NCBI GenBank assembly: GCA_964437215.1
Contig: CAYTFZ010000062.1
Coordinates: 1 to 15,285 of the forward strand
DNA from: JAAYAN01 sp964437215
GTDB lineage: Bacteria; Bacteroidota; Ignavibacteria; Ignavibacteriales; Melioribacteraceae
Reading direction: 5' to 3'
Length of the DNA stretch: 15,285 nucleotides
Shown here in pieces: positions 1-7,644 of the stretch. Each line of letters starts with the position of its first letter. Within the stretch, counting starts at the first letter, position 1. Both the position numbers and the translations under genes were made by a program. Under the pieces are notes generated by a model. It was not told the origin of the DNA, ran no database searches, and saw only the letters and a program-made list of their open reading frames with translations.

Positions 1-11
1 GAAGGAAAGTA

Positions 12-953
12 ATGAAAATATATAATAAATGTATATATATAATGATATTATTTATAGCTTACTCTTGTAATAATAACAATAATACTTTATTGGAAGAATT
101 TGATAAAAAACATTCCTCGATAAATAAAAGCGATGGGGTTATTTCGTTTATTAGGCTTTGGGACTATGATAACGAGAAGCTTTATTTATATTCAATAAAA
201 TCCGGTTTAGTTGATTCCATAGAAATTGAAGATAAAATTATTAAAACTTTAATAATAACTGAAGATAAAAGTAAACTATTTTATTTAAAAGAGAAATTTC
301 TTTTCAAAAATCTTGAAACCGAAAAAGAAGAAATAGTTTTTTTTGACTTAAAAAAAAGAGGGAAAAGTATAATAAAACTTGATAAAAAAGTTATTCAAGA
401 ACAATATCATTTCGTTTACAATAAGTACGACAATAATCTTTATATCAGTTTTAAAAATAAAATTATGCGCTGTAATTTTAATGAAAAAAAATTAGAACTA
501 TTTAAAGAGTACCCTGCCCCGTTTAAAATAATATCTTTTTTATTTTTAGATAAAAATATTATTGCTTTAAGCATAAATAAACAAAATGACTTTTCAATGT
601 GTTTGGATAATTTAGAAAAAGATACTTTAAAGTATTATCCGCTTGATAATAAAGAAACAAGTAATTTGATTTTTAATGATTGGAATGAAAATAAAAAAGA
701 AATGACCTGTTATAATATCGGTAAAACATTTATATTAAATTTGAACTTACCAAACTTTAAATTTACAAAGCTAAATACAAAATCTTCAACTTACTATAAT
801 CCCAAATTCATCAATGATACTTTAATAATAATGAATGGTTATGAAATGAAAGACCGTTCTGTTGGTATGTATATATACAATACTAACAATAAAGAAATTA
901 AGAATATTCTTAAAATCGATAAGGCAATATTTTCGATTAATGTTATTAAATAA
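12..953 (+). CDS. Putative AT-rich lipoprotein of unknown function
   Basis: I do not recognise a family for this 313-residue protein. Residues 1-19 look like a lipoprotein signal: Lys and Asn near the start, a hydrophobic stretch (IMILFIAYS), then Cys19, giving a lipobox ending in Ser-Cys. An Asn run (20-24) follows, as expected of a tether. It is therefore probably exported and lipid-anchored. The rest is rich in Lys, Asn, Ile and alternating short hydrophobic strands, which could suit a beta-propeller-like fold, but I see no repeat clear enough to claim one. The ATG at 12 is preceded by a good ribosome-binding site (AAGGAAAG, 2-9), so the start is well supported. Its DNA is much poorer in G+C than its neighbours (9 of 60 bases at 241-300, against 26 of 60 at 4741-4800), so recent acquisition or weak selection is possible. 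It stands alone and converges on the regulator gene to its right. Confidence 0.75.
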   Translation: MKIYNKCIYIMILFIAYSCNNNNNTLLEEFDKKHSSINKSDGVISFIRLWDYDNEKLYLYSIKSGLVDSIEIEDKIIKTLIITEDKSKLFYLKEKFLFKNLETEKEEIVFFDLKKRGKSIIKLDKKVIQEQYHFVYNKYDNNLYISFKNKIMRCNFNEKKLELFKEYPAPFKIISFLFLDKNIIALSINKQNDFSMCLDNLEKDTLKYYPLDNKETSNLIFNDWNENKKEMTCYNIGKTFILNLNLPNFKFTKLNTKSSTYYNPKFINDTLIIMNGYEMKDRSVGMYIYNTNNKEIKNILKIDKAIFSINVIK

Positions 954-995
954 AGACATAATAGGGGATGACAACAAACATTTAATTCCATTAAT

Positions 996-1009
996 CTGCC
1001 ACCGGGCAG
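996..1009. terminator. Small hairpin between convergent genes, possible terminator
   Basis: CTGCC and GGCAG (996-1000 and 1005-1009) form a 5-bp GC-rich stem with a 4-base loop in the 85-bp gap between the converging lipoprotein and tetR-like genes. The position suits a bidirectional terminator. Neither strand has a proper U-tract after the stem, so intrinsic termination is uncertain. Confidence 0.3.
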
Positions 1010-1038
1010 GAATAAAATAATTAAACAGAAAAATATCT

Positions 1039-1629
1039 TTATCTTTTTTCAATTCCTTTGAGGAGCAGGAATTTACTCTGATCTCTGATTATTTCAAGCG
1101 AAATATTATCGTGGCTAATTGCCCAGAAGCTTAATGAATTCCTGATTGCGCCGAACACAAAGTGACGAAAAACTTTAAGATTTATCTCTCCTGAAAATTT
1201 TCCGGCAGTAATCCCTTCTTTAATAATTGCTTCCCCAATATCAAGAAAACTGTTATAATATGTCCTAAAAGGCTTATTCCCTTTATTCGAAACCGTGTTT
1301 TGCTCATTTACAAACACAGTAGCTAAAGATGGATTTGCAGAAAAAATTGAAAAAACAGAATCGATTGTTAAGCTAAGTTTTTCTGCCGGTTCAATTGATT
1401 TATTATCCAAAATATTATTCAGGTTTTGTAGCAATTCGGACCATAAAGTAATAAATATTTTATTCAGCAAATCTTCTTTGTTTTTAAAATAAACATAAAC
1501 GCTTCCGGTTGCAACTCCTGCATCATCCGCAATCTGCGAAATCTTAGCGTTAAAATAACCGTCTTCGGCAAATCTTTTAATCGCGGCGGTTAATATGTCT
1601 TTTTCTTTGTTTCCCTCTTTTGTCCTCAC
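1039..1629 (-). CDS. TetR/AcrR-family transcriptional regulator
   Basis: This is a DNA-binding repressor-type protein of 196 residues. An N-terminal helix-turn-helix of TetR type (ILTAAIKRFAEDGY, then IADDAGVATGSVYVYF and KNKEDLL) is followed by an all-helical ligand-binding domain. The C-terminal half somewhat resembles FadR/YsiA-type regulators of fatty-acid metabolism, but the ligand is unknown. The frame stays open up to an ATG at 1737, which would overlap nfnB by 65 bases. I prefer the GTG at 1629: GGAGA (1634-1638) lies 4 bases upstream, it leaves a 43-bp gap after nfnB, and about 10 residues before the first helix is normal for the family. It is the third gene of the leftward nfnA-nfnB operon. 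That makes it a candidate regulator of this operon and perhaps of the divergent pnt operon; this is inference from position. Confidence 0.88.
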   Translation of the reverse strand: MRTKEGNKEKDILTAAIKRFAEDGYFNAKISQIADDAGVATGSVYVYFKNKEDLLNKIFITLWSELLQNLNNILDNKSIEPAEKLSLTIDSVFSIFSANPSLATVFVNEQNTVSNKGNKPFRTYYNSFLDIGEAIIKEGITAGKFSGEINLKVFRHFVFGAIRNSLSFWAISHDNISLEIIRDQSKFLLLKGIEKR

Positions 1630-1633
1630 AATT

Positions 1634-1638
1634 TCTCC
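1634..1638 (-). promoter_or_regulatory. Ribosome-binding site fixing the GTG start of the TetR gene
   Basis: Read on the minus strand this is GGAGA, followed by AATT and GTG (1629-1627). It is the only good Shine-Dalgarno match near the conserved N-terminus and argues against the longer reading from 1737. Confidence 0.65.
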
Positions 1639-1672
1639 GGATAAACCGTTTTTTAATGATGAAATAATCTTT

Positions 1673-3160
1673 CTAAACTTTCCCGGATAATAATTTATTA
1701 ATGGATTCCGCTGCTTTTTTACCTTCTCCCATTGCAAGAATTACGGTTGCAGCTCCAAGTACAATATCTCCGCCGGCAAATACTTTACTCATCGAAGTTT
1801 TTTGATTTTCGTCAACTACAATATTTCCCCAGCGGGTTGTCTCAATCTGAGGGGTTGATTGTTTAATTAAAGGATTGCTGTTATTACCGATAGCCACAAT
1901 AACAGTATCAACATCAAGAATAAATTCGCTGTTTTCAATCTTAACAGGTCTGCGGCGTCCCGATTCATCCGGTTCGCCAAGCTCGTATCTTAAACATTCA
2001 ATTGCTCTTACTCTTTTATTTTCATCGCCTAAAATTCTTTTTGCATTTTCCAGAAATCTGAATTCAATTCCTTCTTCTTTTGCATGCTGAACTTCTTCGG
2101 CGCGGGCTGGCATTTCTTTTTCAGTTCTTCGGTAGATAACATATACTTTTTTTGCTCCAAGTCTTACAGCCATCCGTGCTGCATCCATAGCCACGTTACC
2201 GCCGCCAAGCACTGCAACAGTCTCCGATTCGTAAATAGGAGTATCAGCTTTCATTTTATCGAATGCACGCATTAAATTAGCGCGTGTAAGATATTCGTTT
2301 GCAGAAAAAACACCCACTAAATTTTCACCTTCAATATTCATAAAAACTGGAAGACCGGCTCCGGTACCTACAAATACAGCTTCATAACCGTCTTTCTCAA
2401 TTAAGTCCTGAAGTTTGCGGGTTTTCCCGATAATAAAATTAGTGCGGAATTCCACGCCCATTTGTTTTAGCATATCAATTTCTTTATCAACAATATCGTT
2501 CGGAAGACGGAATTCGGGAATACCATAGCGCATTACGCCGCCTAATTTATGAAAAGCTTCAAATATTGTAACAGAATGACCCTCGCGTCTAACGTCGGCA
2601 GCAACAACAAGTCCTGCAGGACCGCTGCCTATTACGGCAACTTTTTTTCCTGTTTCCGGTTTTATTTTTGGAACTGCTGCTAAATTGCTGGTTCTTTCCC
2701 AATCTGCAACAAATCTTTCAAGTCTGCCAATTGCAACAGATTTATCAACATCTTTCAGAGCTTTTCCCACAGTGCAGTTTTGCTGACATTGACTTTCCTG
2801 AGGACAAACTCTCCCGCAAATTGCAGGGAGCAGAGTAGTCTCTTTAAGAATTTCGGCTGCTGCCGGTAAATTGTTTTCGGCTATTTGTTTAATAAATGCC
2901 GGAATGTTTATGTTTACCGGACAATCATCAATACATTTTGGTTTTGCGCATTGAAGGCATCTCATTGCTTCAATTCTTGCTTGTTCGAGAGTATAACCGA
3001 CTGCAACTTCTTCAAGATTACTTCTTCGTTCAACATTATTTTGATGAGGCATTTCCTGCGGAGGAATTGCCATTCTGTCTTTTGTTTTTAAAGATGCTCT
3101 TTTTTCCGAATCATTTAGAAGAGATAATTCGTATTCACTAAATTTTTTATATGTTGTCAT
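1673..3160 (-). CDS. nfnB: NfnB: large subunit of NADH-dependent reduced-ferredoxin:NADP+ oxidoreductase
   Basis: This GltD-like flavoprotein has 495 residues. The N-terminal domain has two cysteine sets, Cys68/71/76/80 and Cys115/119/125/129, which hold two [4Fe-4S] clusters in this family. Glu122 in the CPQE motif is a candidate for the unusual Glu ligand known from Nfn (inference). A first dinucleotide fold (GSGPAG, 178-183) binds FAD, a second (GGGNVAMDAA, near 320) binds NADPH, and the C-terminal GGD segment closes the FAD site. In Nfn the FAD here bifurcates electrons from NADPH to ferredoxin and, through NfnA, to NAD+. Alone it could be taken for the glutamate synthase small subunit. 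The directly upstream, 14-bp-overlapping nfnA and the absence of a glutamate synthase large subunit gene favour Nfn. It is probably cytoplasmic and translationally coupled to nfnA. No strong ribosome-binding site precedes the ATG. Confidence 0.88.
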   Translation of the reverse strand: MTTYKKFSEYELSLLNDSEKRASLKTKDRMAIPPQEMPHQNNVERRSNLEEVAVGYTLEQARIEAMRCLQCAKPKCIDDCPVNINIPAFIKQIAENNLPAAAEILKETTLLPAICGRVCPQESQCQQNCTVGKALKDVDKSVAIGRLERFVADWERTSNLAAVPKIKPETGKKVAVIGSGPAGLVVAADVRREGHSVTIFEAFHKLGGVMRYGIPEFRLPNDIVDKEIDMLKQMGVEFRTNFIIGKTRKLQDLIEKDGYEAVFVGTGAGLPVFMNIEGENLVGVFSANEYLTRANLMRAFDKMKADTPIYESETVAVLGGGNVAMDAARMAVRLGAKKVYVIYRRTEKEMPARAEEVQHAKEEGIEFRFLENAKRILGDENKRVRAIECLRYELGEPDESGRRRPVKIENSEFILDVDTVIVAIGNNSNPLIKQSTPQIETTRWGNIVVDENQKTSMSKVFAGGDIVLGAATVILAMGEGKKAAESINKLLSGKV

Positions 3161-4004
3161 TTATTTTTTGCTCAAGATATTTATCTAAATTACATTTATG
3201 AGTTTTTTGCTCGATCTTTTTATAAGAATTAAGCCTTGCAATCATATTGTCGAAATCAACAAGATGCCCGTCGAATTCGGGACCGTCAACGCAAACAAAT
3301 TTTACTTCGTTGCCAATATTTACTCTGCAACCGCCGCACATACCGGTTCCATCAACCATTATTGTATTTAACGAAACAAGTGTTTTTACTTTGTAAGGGC
3401 GGGTTGTTTCGGAGCAGAATTTCATCATTACAGGGGGACCTATAGCAATAACCAGATCCGGTTTAGGATTTTCTTCGCAAAGTTCTTTAAGCGGCTGGGT
3501 AACAAGCGCTTTTAATCCATAGGAACCGTCATCTGTGCAGATTATTTGCTTGTCGGAATATGCTGCCATTTCTTTTTCTAGGATGATAAGTTCTTTATTT
3601 CGCGCGCCCAATATTGTTATAACTTCATTCCCGGCTTTTTTCATTGCCTGAACGATAGGATGAAGAGGCGCAACTCCGATTCCGCCGCCAACGCATACAA
3701 CTTTGCCGAATTTTTCAATATGTGTAGGAGAACCCAGCGGACCAGCAAGATTGGCTATTTTATCGCCTTCGTTAAGTCTCGATAATTCGTCGGTTGTTTT
3801 ACCAACAACTTGAAAAATTAATGTAATGGAACCTTCTTTTTCATCTGCATCTGCAATTGTAAGAGGTATTCTTTCGCCAAAATCGTCATCGAGCTGAAGA
3901 ATAATAAACTGGCCGGCTTTTCTTTCGTTGCATATTAGGGGGTTATGAATCCTCATTAAATATACATTATCCGATAATTTCTGTTTGAAGAGTATTTTAT
4001 TCAT
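3147..4004 (-). CDS. nfnA: NfnA: small FAD/NAD-binding [2Fe-2S] subunit of Nfn
   Basis: This 285-residue protein belongs to the ferredoxin-NADP reductase-like family (dihydroorotate dehydrogenase electron-transfer subunit, SudB, NfnA). An N-terminal beta-barrel carries the FAD motif Arg45-IPLTI. A nucleotide fold with GGGIGVAP (106-113) binds NAD(H). The C-terminal motif DGTGMCGGC gives Asp218, Cys223 and Cys226, with Cys238 in FVCVDGPEF. A [2Fe-2S] cluster held by one Asp and three Cys is known for Nfn, and these residues match it. NfnA passes electrons from the bifurcating FAD of NfnB to NAD+. It is the first gene of the leftward operon and its 3' end overlaps nfnB by 14 bases. The ATG at 4004 has no strong Shine-Dalgarno sequence, but the N-terminus matches the family length. 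The closest alternative is sulfide dehydrogenase subunit SudB, which is a near homologue. Confidence 0.88.
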   Translation of the reverse strand: MNKILFKQKLSDNVYLMRIHNPLICNERKAGQFIILQLDDDFGERIPLTIADADEKEGSITLIFQVVGKTTDELSRLNEGDKIANLAGPLGSPTHIEKFGKVVCVGGGIGVAPLHPIVQAMKKAGNEVITILGARNKELIILEKEMAAYSDKQIICTDDGSYGLKALVTQPLKELCEENPKPDLVIAIGPPVMMKFCSETTRPYKVKTLVSLNTIMVDGTGMCGGCRVNIGNEVKFVCVDGPEFDGHLVDFDNMIARLNSYKKIEQKTHKCNLDKYLEQKINDNI

Positions 4005-4131
4005 TTATTTCAGTATTTGTTAAAAAAAGTCAGGTAAAATTATTAAAATATTTTCAATTCCGGAAATTATTTGAATTTTTTCATCAGAAATATGGTTATT
4101 TTATCTAAACATAAATTTAACAGAGGATATT
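4005..4131. promoter_or_regulatory. Shared regulatory region between divergent nfn and pnt operons
   Basis: This 127-bp AT-rich gap must contain the promoters of both operons. Near its middle is a perfect 8-bp palindrome, TTCCGGAA (4058-4065), framed by TTCAA (4053-4057) and TTGAA (4071-4075), so 4053-4075 is an imperfect dyad and a candidate operator. A weak promoter-like pair for pntAA may be TTGAAT (4071-4076) with GGTTAT 17 bases on, but the second hexamer is poor. I could not assign a convincing nfnA promoter. Confidence 0.45.
4122..4127 (+). promoter_or_regulatory. Ribosome-binding site for the GTG start of pntAA
   Basis: AGAGGA lies 4 bases before the GTG at 4132. It supports GTG as the true start, placing the conserved first beta-strand (IIAVPKE) at the very N-terminus as in homologues. 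Confidence 0.65.
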
Positions 4132-5277
4132 GTGATTATAGCCGTACCGAAAGAAATTTTTACAGGAGAAAACAGAGTAGCAATAACGCCGGACTTGGTG
4201 CAAAAACTGATTAAAGAAGGATTTATTGTTAAAGTTGAAAAGGAAGCAGGCATAAATGCAGGATTTACCAATGAAATGTATAAAAAAGCCGGTGCAGAAG
4301 TAATAACAGAATTATCCGATTTATACGCTGACGCCGATATTATTCTTAAAGTGCAACGACCTATTGAAAATAAAAAATCCGGTAAACACGAACTGGATTA
4401 CTTCAAAAAGGATTCACTTCTTATAACTTTTTTATATCCGCTTTATTATCCGGAACTGGCAGAAAAATGCGCTGCGAAAAATATAAATGTTATATCAATG
4501 GATCAGATTCCGCGAACGACATTAGCACAGAAAATGGATGCATTAAGCTCACAGGCAAATCTTGCAGGATATAAAAGCGTTATTATGTGTGCGAATGAAC
4601 TAGGCAAAGTTTTTCCTTTAATGATGACAGCAGCCGGCACAATTTCTCCGGCAAAAGTTGTAATTATGGGAGCCGGAGTTGCAGGGCTGCAGGCATTAGG
4701 AACAGCAAAACGTCTGGGAGCTGTTGTTGAAGTTTCGGATATTCGCCCTTCGGCAAAAGAAGAAGTCCAAAGTCTTGGCGGCAGATTTATTGAAGTGAAA
4801 ACAGATGAAAATATGCAGGATTCCGGCGGGTATGCAAAGGAGCAATCGGCAGAATTTCTTCAAAAACAGAAAGACCTTATCTTCAAACATATAACCGAAG
4901 CGGATATTGTAATTACTACAGCTCTTATTCCGGGTAAAAAAGCTCCAGTTCTTGTTACGGAAGAAATGATTAAAAATATGAGAAAAGGAAGCGTAGTTCT
5001 GGATATGGCTGTTGAATACGGCGGAAATTGCGAAATAAGCGAGTTAGGTAAAACCGCAACTAAATATGGTGTTAAAATAATAGGTGAGCCAAATATTCCT
5101 TCACTTGTTGCTGTTCACGCCAGCGAGTTATACTCAAAAAACATTTATAATCTTTTGATGCATATTTCAAAAAATGCAAATCTGAATTTGAACATAGAAG
5201 ATGAAATTGTAAAAGGTTCTTTAATCACCTTTAACGGTGCGGTTGTTCACGAAAGAACTAAACAATTGTTGAAATAA
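4132..5277 (+). CDS. pntAA: PntAA: NAD(H)-binding alpha-1 subunit of proton-translocating transhydrogenase
   Basis: This is domain I of the membrane NAD(P)+ transhydrogenase, which uses the proton gradient to transfer hydride from NADH to NADP+. The protein has 381 residues, close to the separate alpha-1 subunit of Rhodospirillum rubrum, and lacks the membrane part found in fused E. coli PntA. The alanine dehydrogenase/PNT N-terminal domain begins at IIAVPKE. The catalytic loop gives Arg128, Gln133, Asp136 and Ser139 in a context ending NLAGY, matching the Arg/Gln/Asp/Ser set known to contact the nucleotides in this family. The NAD-binding Rossmann motif is GAGVAGLQA (180-188), with Asp in the following VSDIRP as the ribose-binding acid. 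It starts with GTG behind a good Shine-Dalgarno sequence and heads the operon pntAA-pntAB-pntB-methyltransferase. It is a peripheral protein on the cytoplasmic side of the membrane. Confidence 0.95.
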   Translation: MIIAVPKEIFTGENRVAITPDLVQKLIKEGFIVKVEKEAGINAGFTNEMYKKAGAEVITELSDLYADADIILKVQRPIENKKSGKHELDYFKKDSLLITFLYPLYYPELAEKCAAKNINVISMDQIPRTTLAQKMDALSSQANLAGYKSVIMCANELGKVFPLMMTAAGTISPAKVVIMGAGVAGLQALGTAKRLGAVVEVSDIRPSAKEEVQSLGGRFIEVKTDENMQDSGGYAKEQSAEFLQKQKDLIFKHITEADIVITTALIPGKKAPVLVTEEMIKNMRKGSVVLDMAVEYGGNCEISELGKTATKYGVKIIGEPNIPSLVAVHASELYSKNIYNLLMHISKNANLNLNIEDEIVKGSLITFNGAVVHERTKQLLK

Positions 5278-5314
5278 ATAATATTTTAATGAAAATTAAA
5301 CCGAAAGGTATAAA

Positions 5315-5602
5315 ATGACAGAAATAATTCAATTACTTATGCAGATATATGTTTTTGTTCTTGCTGTATTTGTAGGATTTGAGCTGATTACAAAAGTTCC
5401 GCCTACGCTGCACACTCCGCTTATGTCCGGATCTAATGCGATATCCGGCATTACGGTTATAGGTGCTTTAATAAGTGCGGGATTGGAAGAATTTACCGTT
5501 ACAACAATTTTGGGAATGATTGCGTTAATATTTGCTCAGATAAATGTTGTGGGGGGATTTTTAGTAACGGACAGAATGTTGAAAATGTTCAAAAAGAAAT
5601 AG
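5315..5602 (+). CDS. pntAB: PntAB: membrane alpha-2 subunit of transhydrogenase
   Basis: This 95-residue protein is part of membrane domain II, which forms the proton channel together with PntB. Three hydrophobic segments are visible, near residues 7-25, 41-58 and 63-84. Between the first two is the family signature KVPPTLHTPLMSG followed by NAISG. The basic tail (KMFKKK) should face the cytoplasm. The ATG follows an AAAGG ribosome-binding site. The 37-bp gap after pntAA contains a small AT-only hairpin (TTTAAT, GAAA loop, ATTAAA; 5285-5300), too weak to be a terminator. pntB begins 8 bp further on, so the three subunits are surely co-transcribed. Separate alpha-1 and alpha-2 genes are common outside the enterobacteria. 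Confidence 0.94.
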   Translation: MTEIIQLLMQIYVFVLAVFVGFELITKVPPTLHTPLMSGSNAISGITVIGALISAGLEEFTVTTILGMIALIFAQINVVGGFLVTDRMLKMFKKK

Positions 5603-5610
5603 GCGGCTTA

Positions 5611-6999
5611 ATGGAAATATTATCTTATATAGTTTATTTGTGCGCATCCGTTCTCTTTATTTTAGGAATAAAAAAACTCAGCTCGCCAAAAACAGCGCGG
5701 CAGGGGAATTTTCTTTCTTCTTTAGGAATGCTGATAGCAATTGTGATTACGCTGTTTGATAAACATATCCTTTCTTATGAGTACATAATTATTGGAATTT
5801 TAACAGGATCTGTAATTGGTGTTGTTCTTGCGTTAAAAATACCGATGACAGGTATGCCTCAAATGGTTGGTCTGCTTAACGGGTTCGGCGGCGGCGCTTC
5901 GGTGCTGGTAGCTTTAGCGGAATATTTTAAGTTTTTAAATGATAATACGCTTAACATTACTTCAACAGTTTCTATAGTTTTAAGTGTTTTTATTGGCGCT
6001 GTTACTTTTACCGGTTCGCTTGTAGCTTTTGGAAAACTTCAGGGAATTGTAACAGGAAAAGTAGTTAAGTACCCTTTGCAGCATCCTTTAAATCTTCTTC
6101 TTATCTTAGCAGTTCTTGTAGCAGGAGTATATTTTACCTTAAATTCAGGAATATCAAATTTAATACTTGTAATTACTGCAGTTTCTCTTTTATTAGGAAT
6201 ATTGATTGTACTTCCAATCGGCGGAGCTGATATGCCAGTGGCTGTTTCGCTGCTTAATTCCTATTCGGGGCTGGCAGCGTCTGCAACTGGTTTTGTGCTT
6301 AATAATAATATGCTTATAATTGCAGGCGCACTGGTGGGAGCATCTGGTATAATTCTTACATTAATTATGTGTAAAGGAATGAATCGTTCGTTAATGAATG
6401 TAGTTTTGGGCGGTTGGGCTGATGCAGGAAGTTCTTCCGCAGGTGCAGTACAAAGTTCTATTAAAGGTGAAGTAAAATCGGTCGATTCCGAAGAAGCAGC
6501 AATGCTTTTTGATGCTGCATCAAATGTTGTAATTGTTCCTGGATACGGAATGGCTGTTGCTCAGGCGCAGCATGCAATTCGGGATTTAATGAATGTGCTT
6601 GAAGGACGTAATATAAATGTAAGATTTGCTATTCATCCGGTTGCCGGAAGAATGCCGGGACATATGAATGTTTTATTAGCTGAAGCAAATGTCCCGTACG
6701 ACAAGCTGTATGCATTAGAAGATATTAATGATGATTTTAACAATGTAGATATTGTTCTTGTAATTGGCGCAAACGATGTTGTAAATCCTGCGGCGCGCCA
6801 CGATAAAAATAGTCCAATATTCGGTATGCCGATATTAAATGTTGATTATGCAAAAACAGTTATAATTAATAAAAGATCGATGAACCCGGGTTATGCAGGA
6901 ATTGAAAACGAACTTTTTTACGGAAATAACTCTTTGATGTATTTCGGAGATGCAAAAGAAGCGGTATCAAAACTTGTTCAAGAAATTAAAGCTTTATAG
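5611..6999 (+). CDS. pntB: PntB: beta subunit of transhydrogenase (proton channel and NADP(H) domain)
   Basis: This 462-residue protein matches the usual PntB length. About the first 260 residues are a run of hydrophobic helices (membrane domain II) with family motifs such as GMPQMVGLLNGFGGGAS and GADMPVAVSLLNSYSG. After a linker (GGWADAGSSS) comes the cytoplasmic domain III that binds NADP(H): VPGYGMAVAQAQ (GYG at 311-313), the FAIHPVAGRMPGHMNVLLAE segment, GANDVVNPAA (386-395, with Asp389 at the position of the essential Asp in E. coli PntB) and KRSMNPGYAG (421-430). All key motifs are intact. The start codon sits 8 bp after pntAB with an AGGCGG ribosome-binding site. With PntAA and PntAB it forms the complete enzyme, whose usual direction in the cell is NADPH formation. 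Confidence 0.96.
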   Translation: MEILSYIVYLCASVLFILGIKKLSSPKTARQGNFLSSLGMLIAIVITLFDKHILSYEYIIIGILTGSVIGVVLALKIPMTGMPQMVGLLNGFGGGASVLVALAEYFKFLNDNTLNITSTVSIVLSVFIGAVTFTGSLVAFGKLQGIVTGKVVKYPLQHPLNLLLILAVLVAGVYFTLNSGISNLILVITAVSLLLGILIVLPIGGADMPVAVSLLNSYSGLAASATGFVLNNNMLIIAGALVGASGIILTLIMCKGMNRSLMNVVLGGWADAGSSSAGAVQSSIKGEVKSVDSEEAAMLFDAASNVVIVPGYGMAVAQAQHAIRDLMNVLEGRNINVRFAIHPVAGRMPGHMNVLLAEANVPYDKLYALEDINDDFNNVDIVLVIGANDVVNPAARHDKNSPIFGMPILNVDYAKTVIINKRSMNPGYAGIENELFYGNNSLMYFGDAKEAVSKLVQEIKAL

Positions 7000-7002
7000 T
7001 AT

Positions 7003-7644
7003 ATGCCAAATATAACCGGAACTGAGCAGATTGAATATCTGAAAGAATTACGCGGCAATATCGATGAATTGACGGGTGAAATGGAAAATTATGCATTGTT
7101 GAATAAAATCCCGATTCTCGATTGGAAAGCATCTGAATTTCTTCAGCAATTAGTAAAAATTAAAGAGCCGGCAAATGTTCTTGAAATAGGAACAGCCATC
7201 GGTTATTCAACAATTCTTATGGCAAAAAATCTTGCAGAAAACGCAAGCATAGATTCAATTGAATTAAGCAGAAACAATGTTCCGCTTGCACGCAGGTTTA
7301 TTGAAAGATCAGGTTTATCAGAAAAAATAAATATTATTGAAGGCGATGCATTAAAGATTATCCCGGAACTCGAAAAAAAATATGATTTTGTTTTTCTGGA
7401 TTCCGATAAAGAGGATTATCTTGTGCTTTTTAATTTAATAATTCCTAAACTAAACCTGAAAGGGATTTTATTTGTTGATAATCTTTTATGGAAAGGGAAT
7501 ATTGCATTAAAAGAGATTCCGGAGAAATTAAAAAAATCAGCATCAGTTATTAAAGAGTTTAACAGAATGTTTTGCTCGAACGAAATTCTTGAAGCTAAAA
7601 TTTATCCTATCGGCGACGGAGTTGGTGTGGGGATAAAAAAATAA
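7003..7644 (+). CDS. SAM-dependent O-methyltransferase, TrmR/YrrM-like
   Basis: This is a 213-residue class I methyltransferase of the caffeoyl-CoA/catechol O-methyltransferase group (Methyltransf_3). The SAM-binding motif I is LEIGTAIGYST (60-70). The metal-site pattern is present: Asp133 in FLDSDK, then Asp159-Asn160 in VDNLLWKG. The N-terminus (MENYALLNKIPILD, 27-40) lines up with Bacillus YrrM, now known as TrmR, which methylates 5-hydroxyuridine in tRNA. That is my best guess, but small-molecule O-methyltransferases look very similar. It starts only 3 bp after the pntB stop with no Shine-Dalgarno sequence, so translation is probably coupled to pntB. No functional link to transhydrogenase is evident. 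Its stop is immediately followed by the left arm of a 13-bp inverted repeat. Confidence 0.85.
   Translation: MPNITGTEQIEYLKELRGNIDELTGEMENYALLNKIPILDWKASEFLQQLVKIKEPANVLEIGTAIGYSTILMAKNLAENASIDSIELSRNNVPLARRFIERSGLSEKINIIEGDALKIIPELEKKYDFVFLDSDKEDYLVLFNLIIPKLNLKGILFVDNLLWKGNIALKEIPEKLKKSASVIKEFNRMFCSNEILEAKIYPIGDGVGVGIKK

Noticed and set aside
822..1052. 76-residue minus-strand open frame over the end of the first lipoprotein gene
   Set aside because: It overlaps the coding strand of a supported gene and the intergenic hairpin, has no start signal, and its composition simply mirrors AT-rich DNA.
1875..3141. Several open frames of 60-80 codons on the plus strand opposite nfnB
   Set aside because: They are antisense shadows of a strongly conserved gene, with no ribosome-binding site or recognisable product.
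1673..3160. Small subunit of glutamate synthase (GltD)
   Set aside because: The fold is the same, but overlap with the NfnA-type gene, the Asp/Cys3 [2Fe-2S] motif in that partner and the absence of a large synthase gene favour NfnB.
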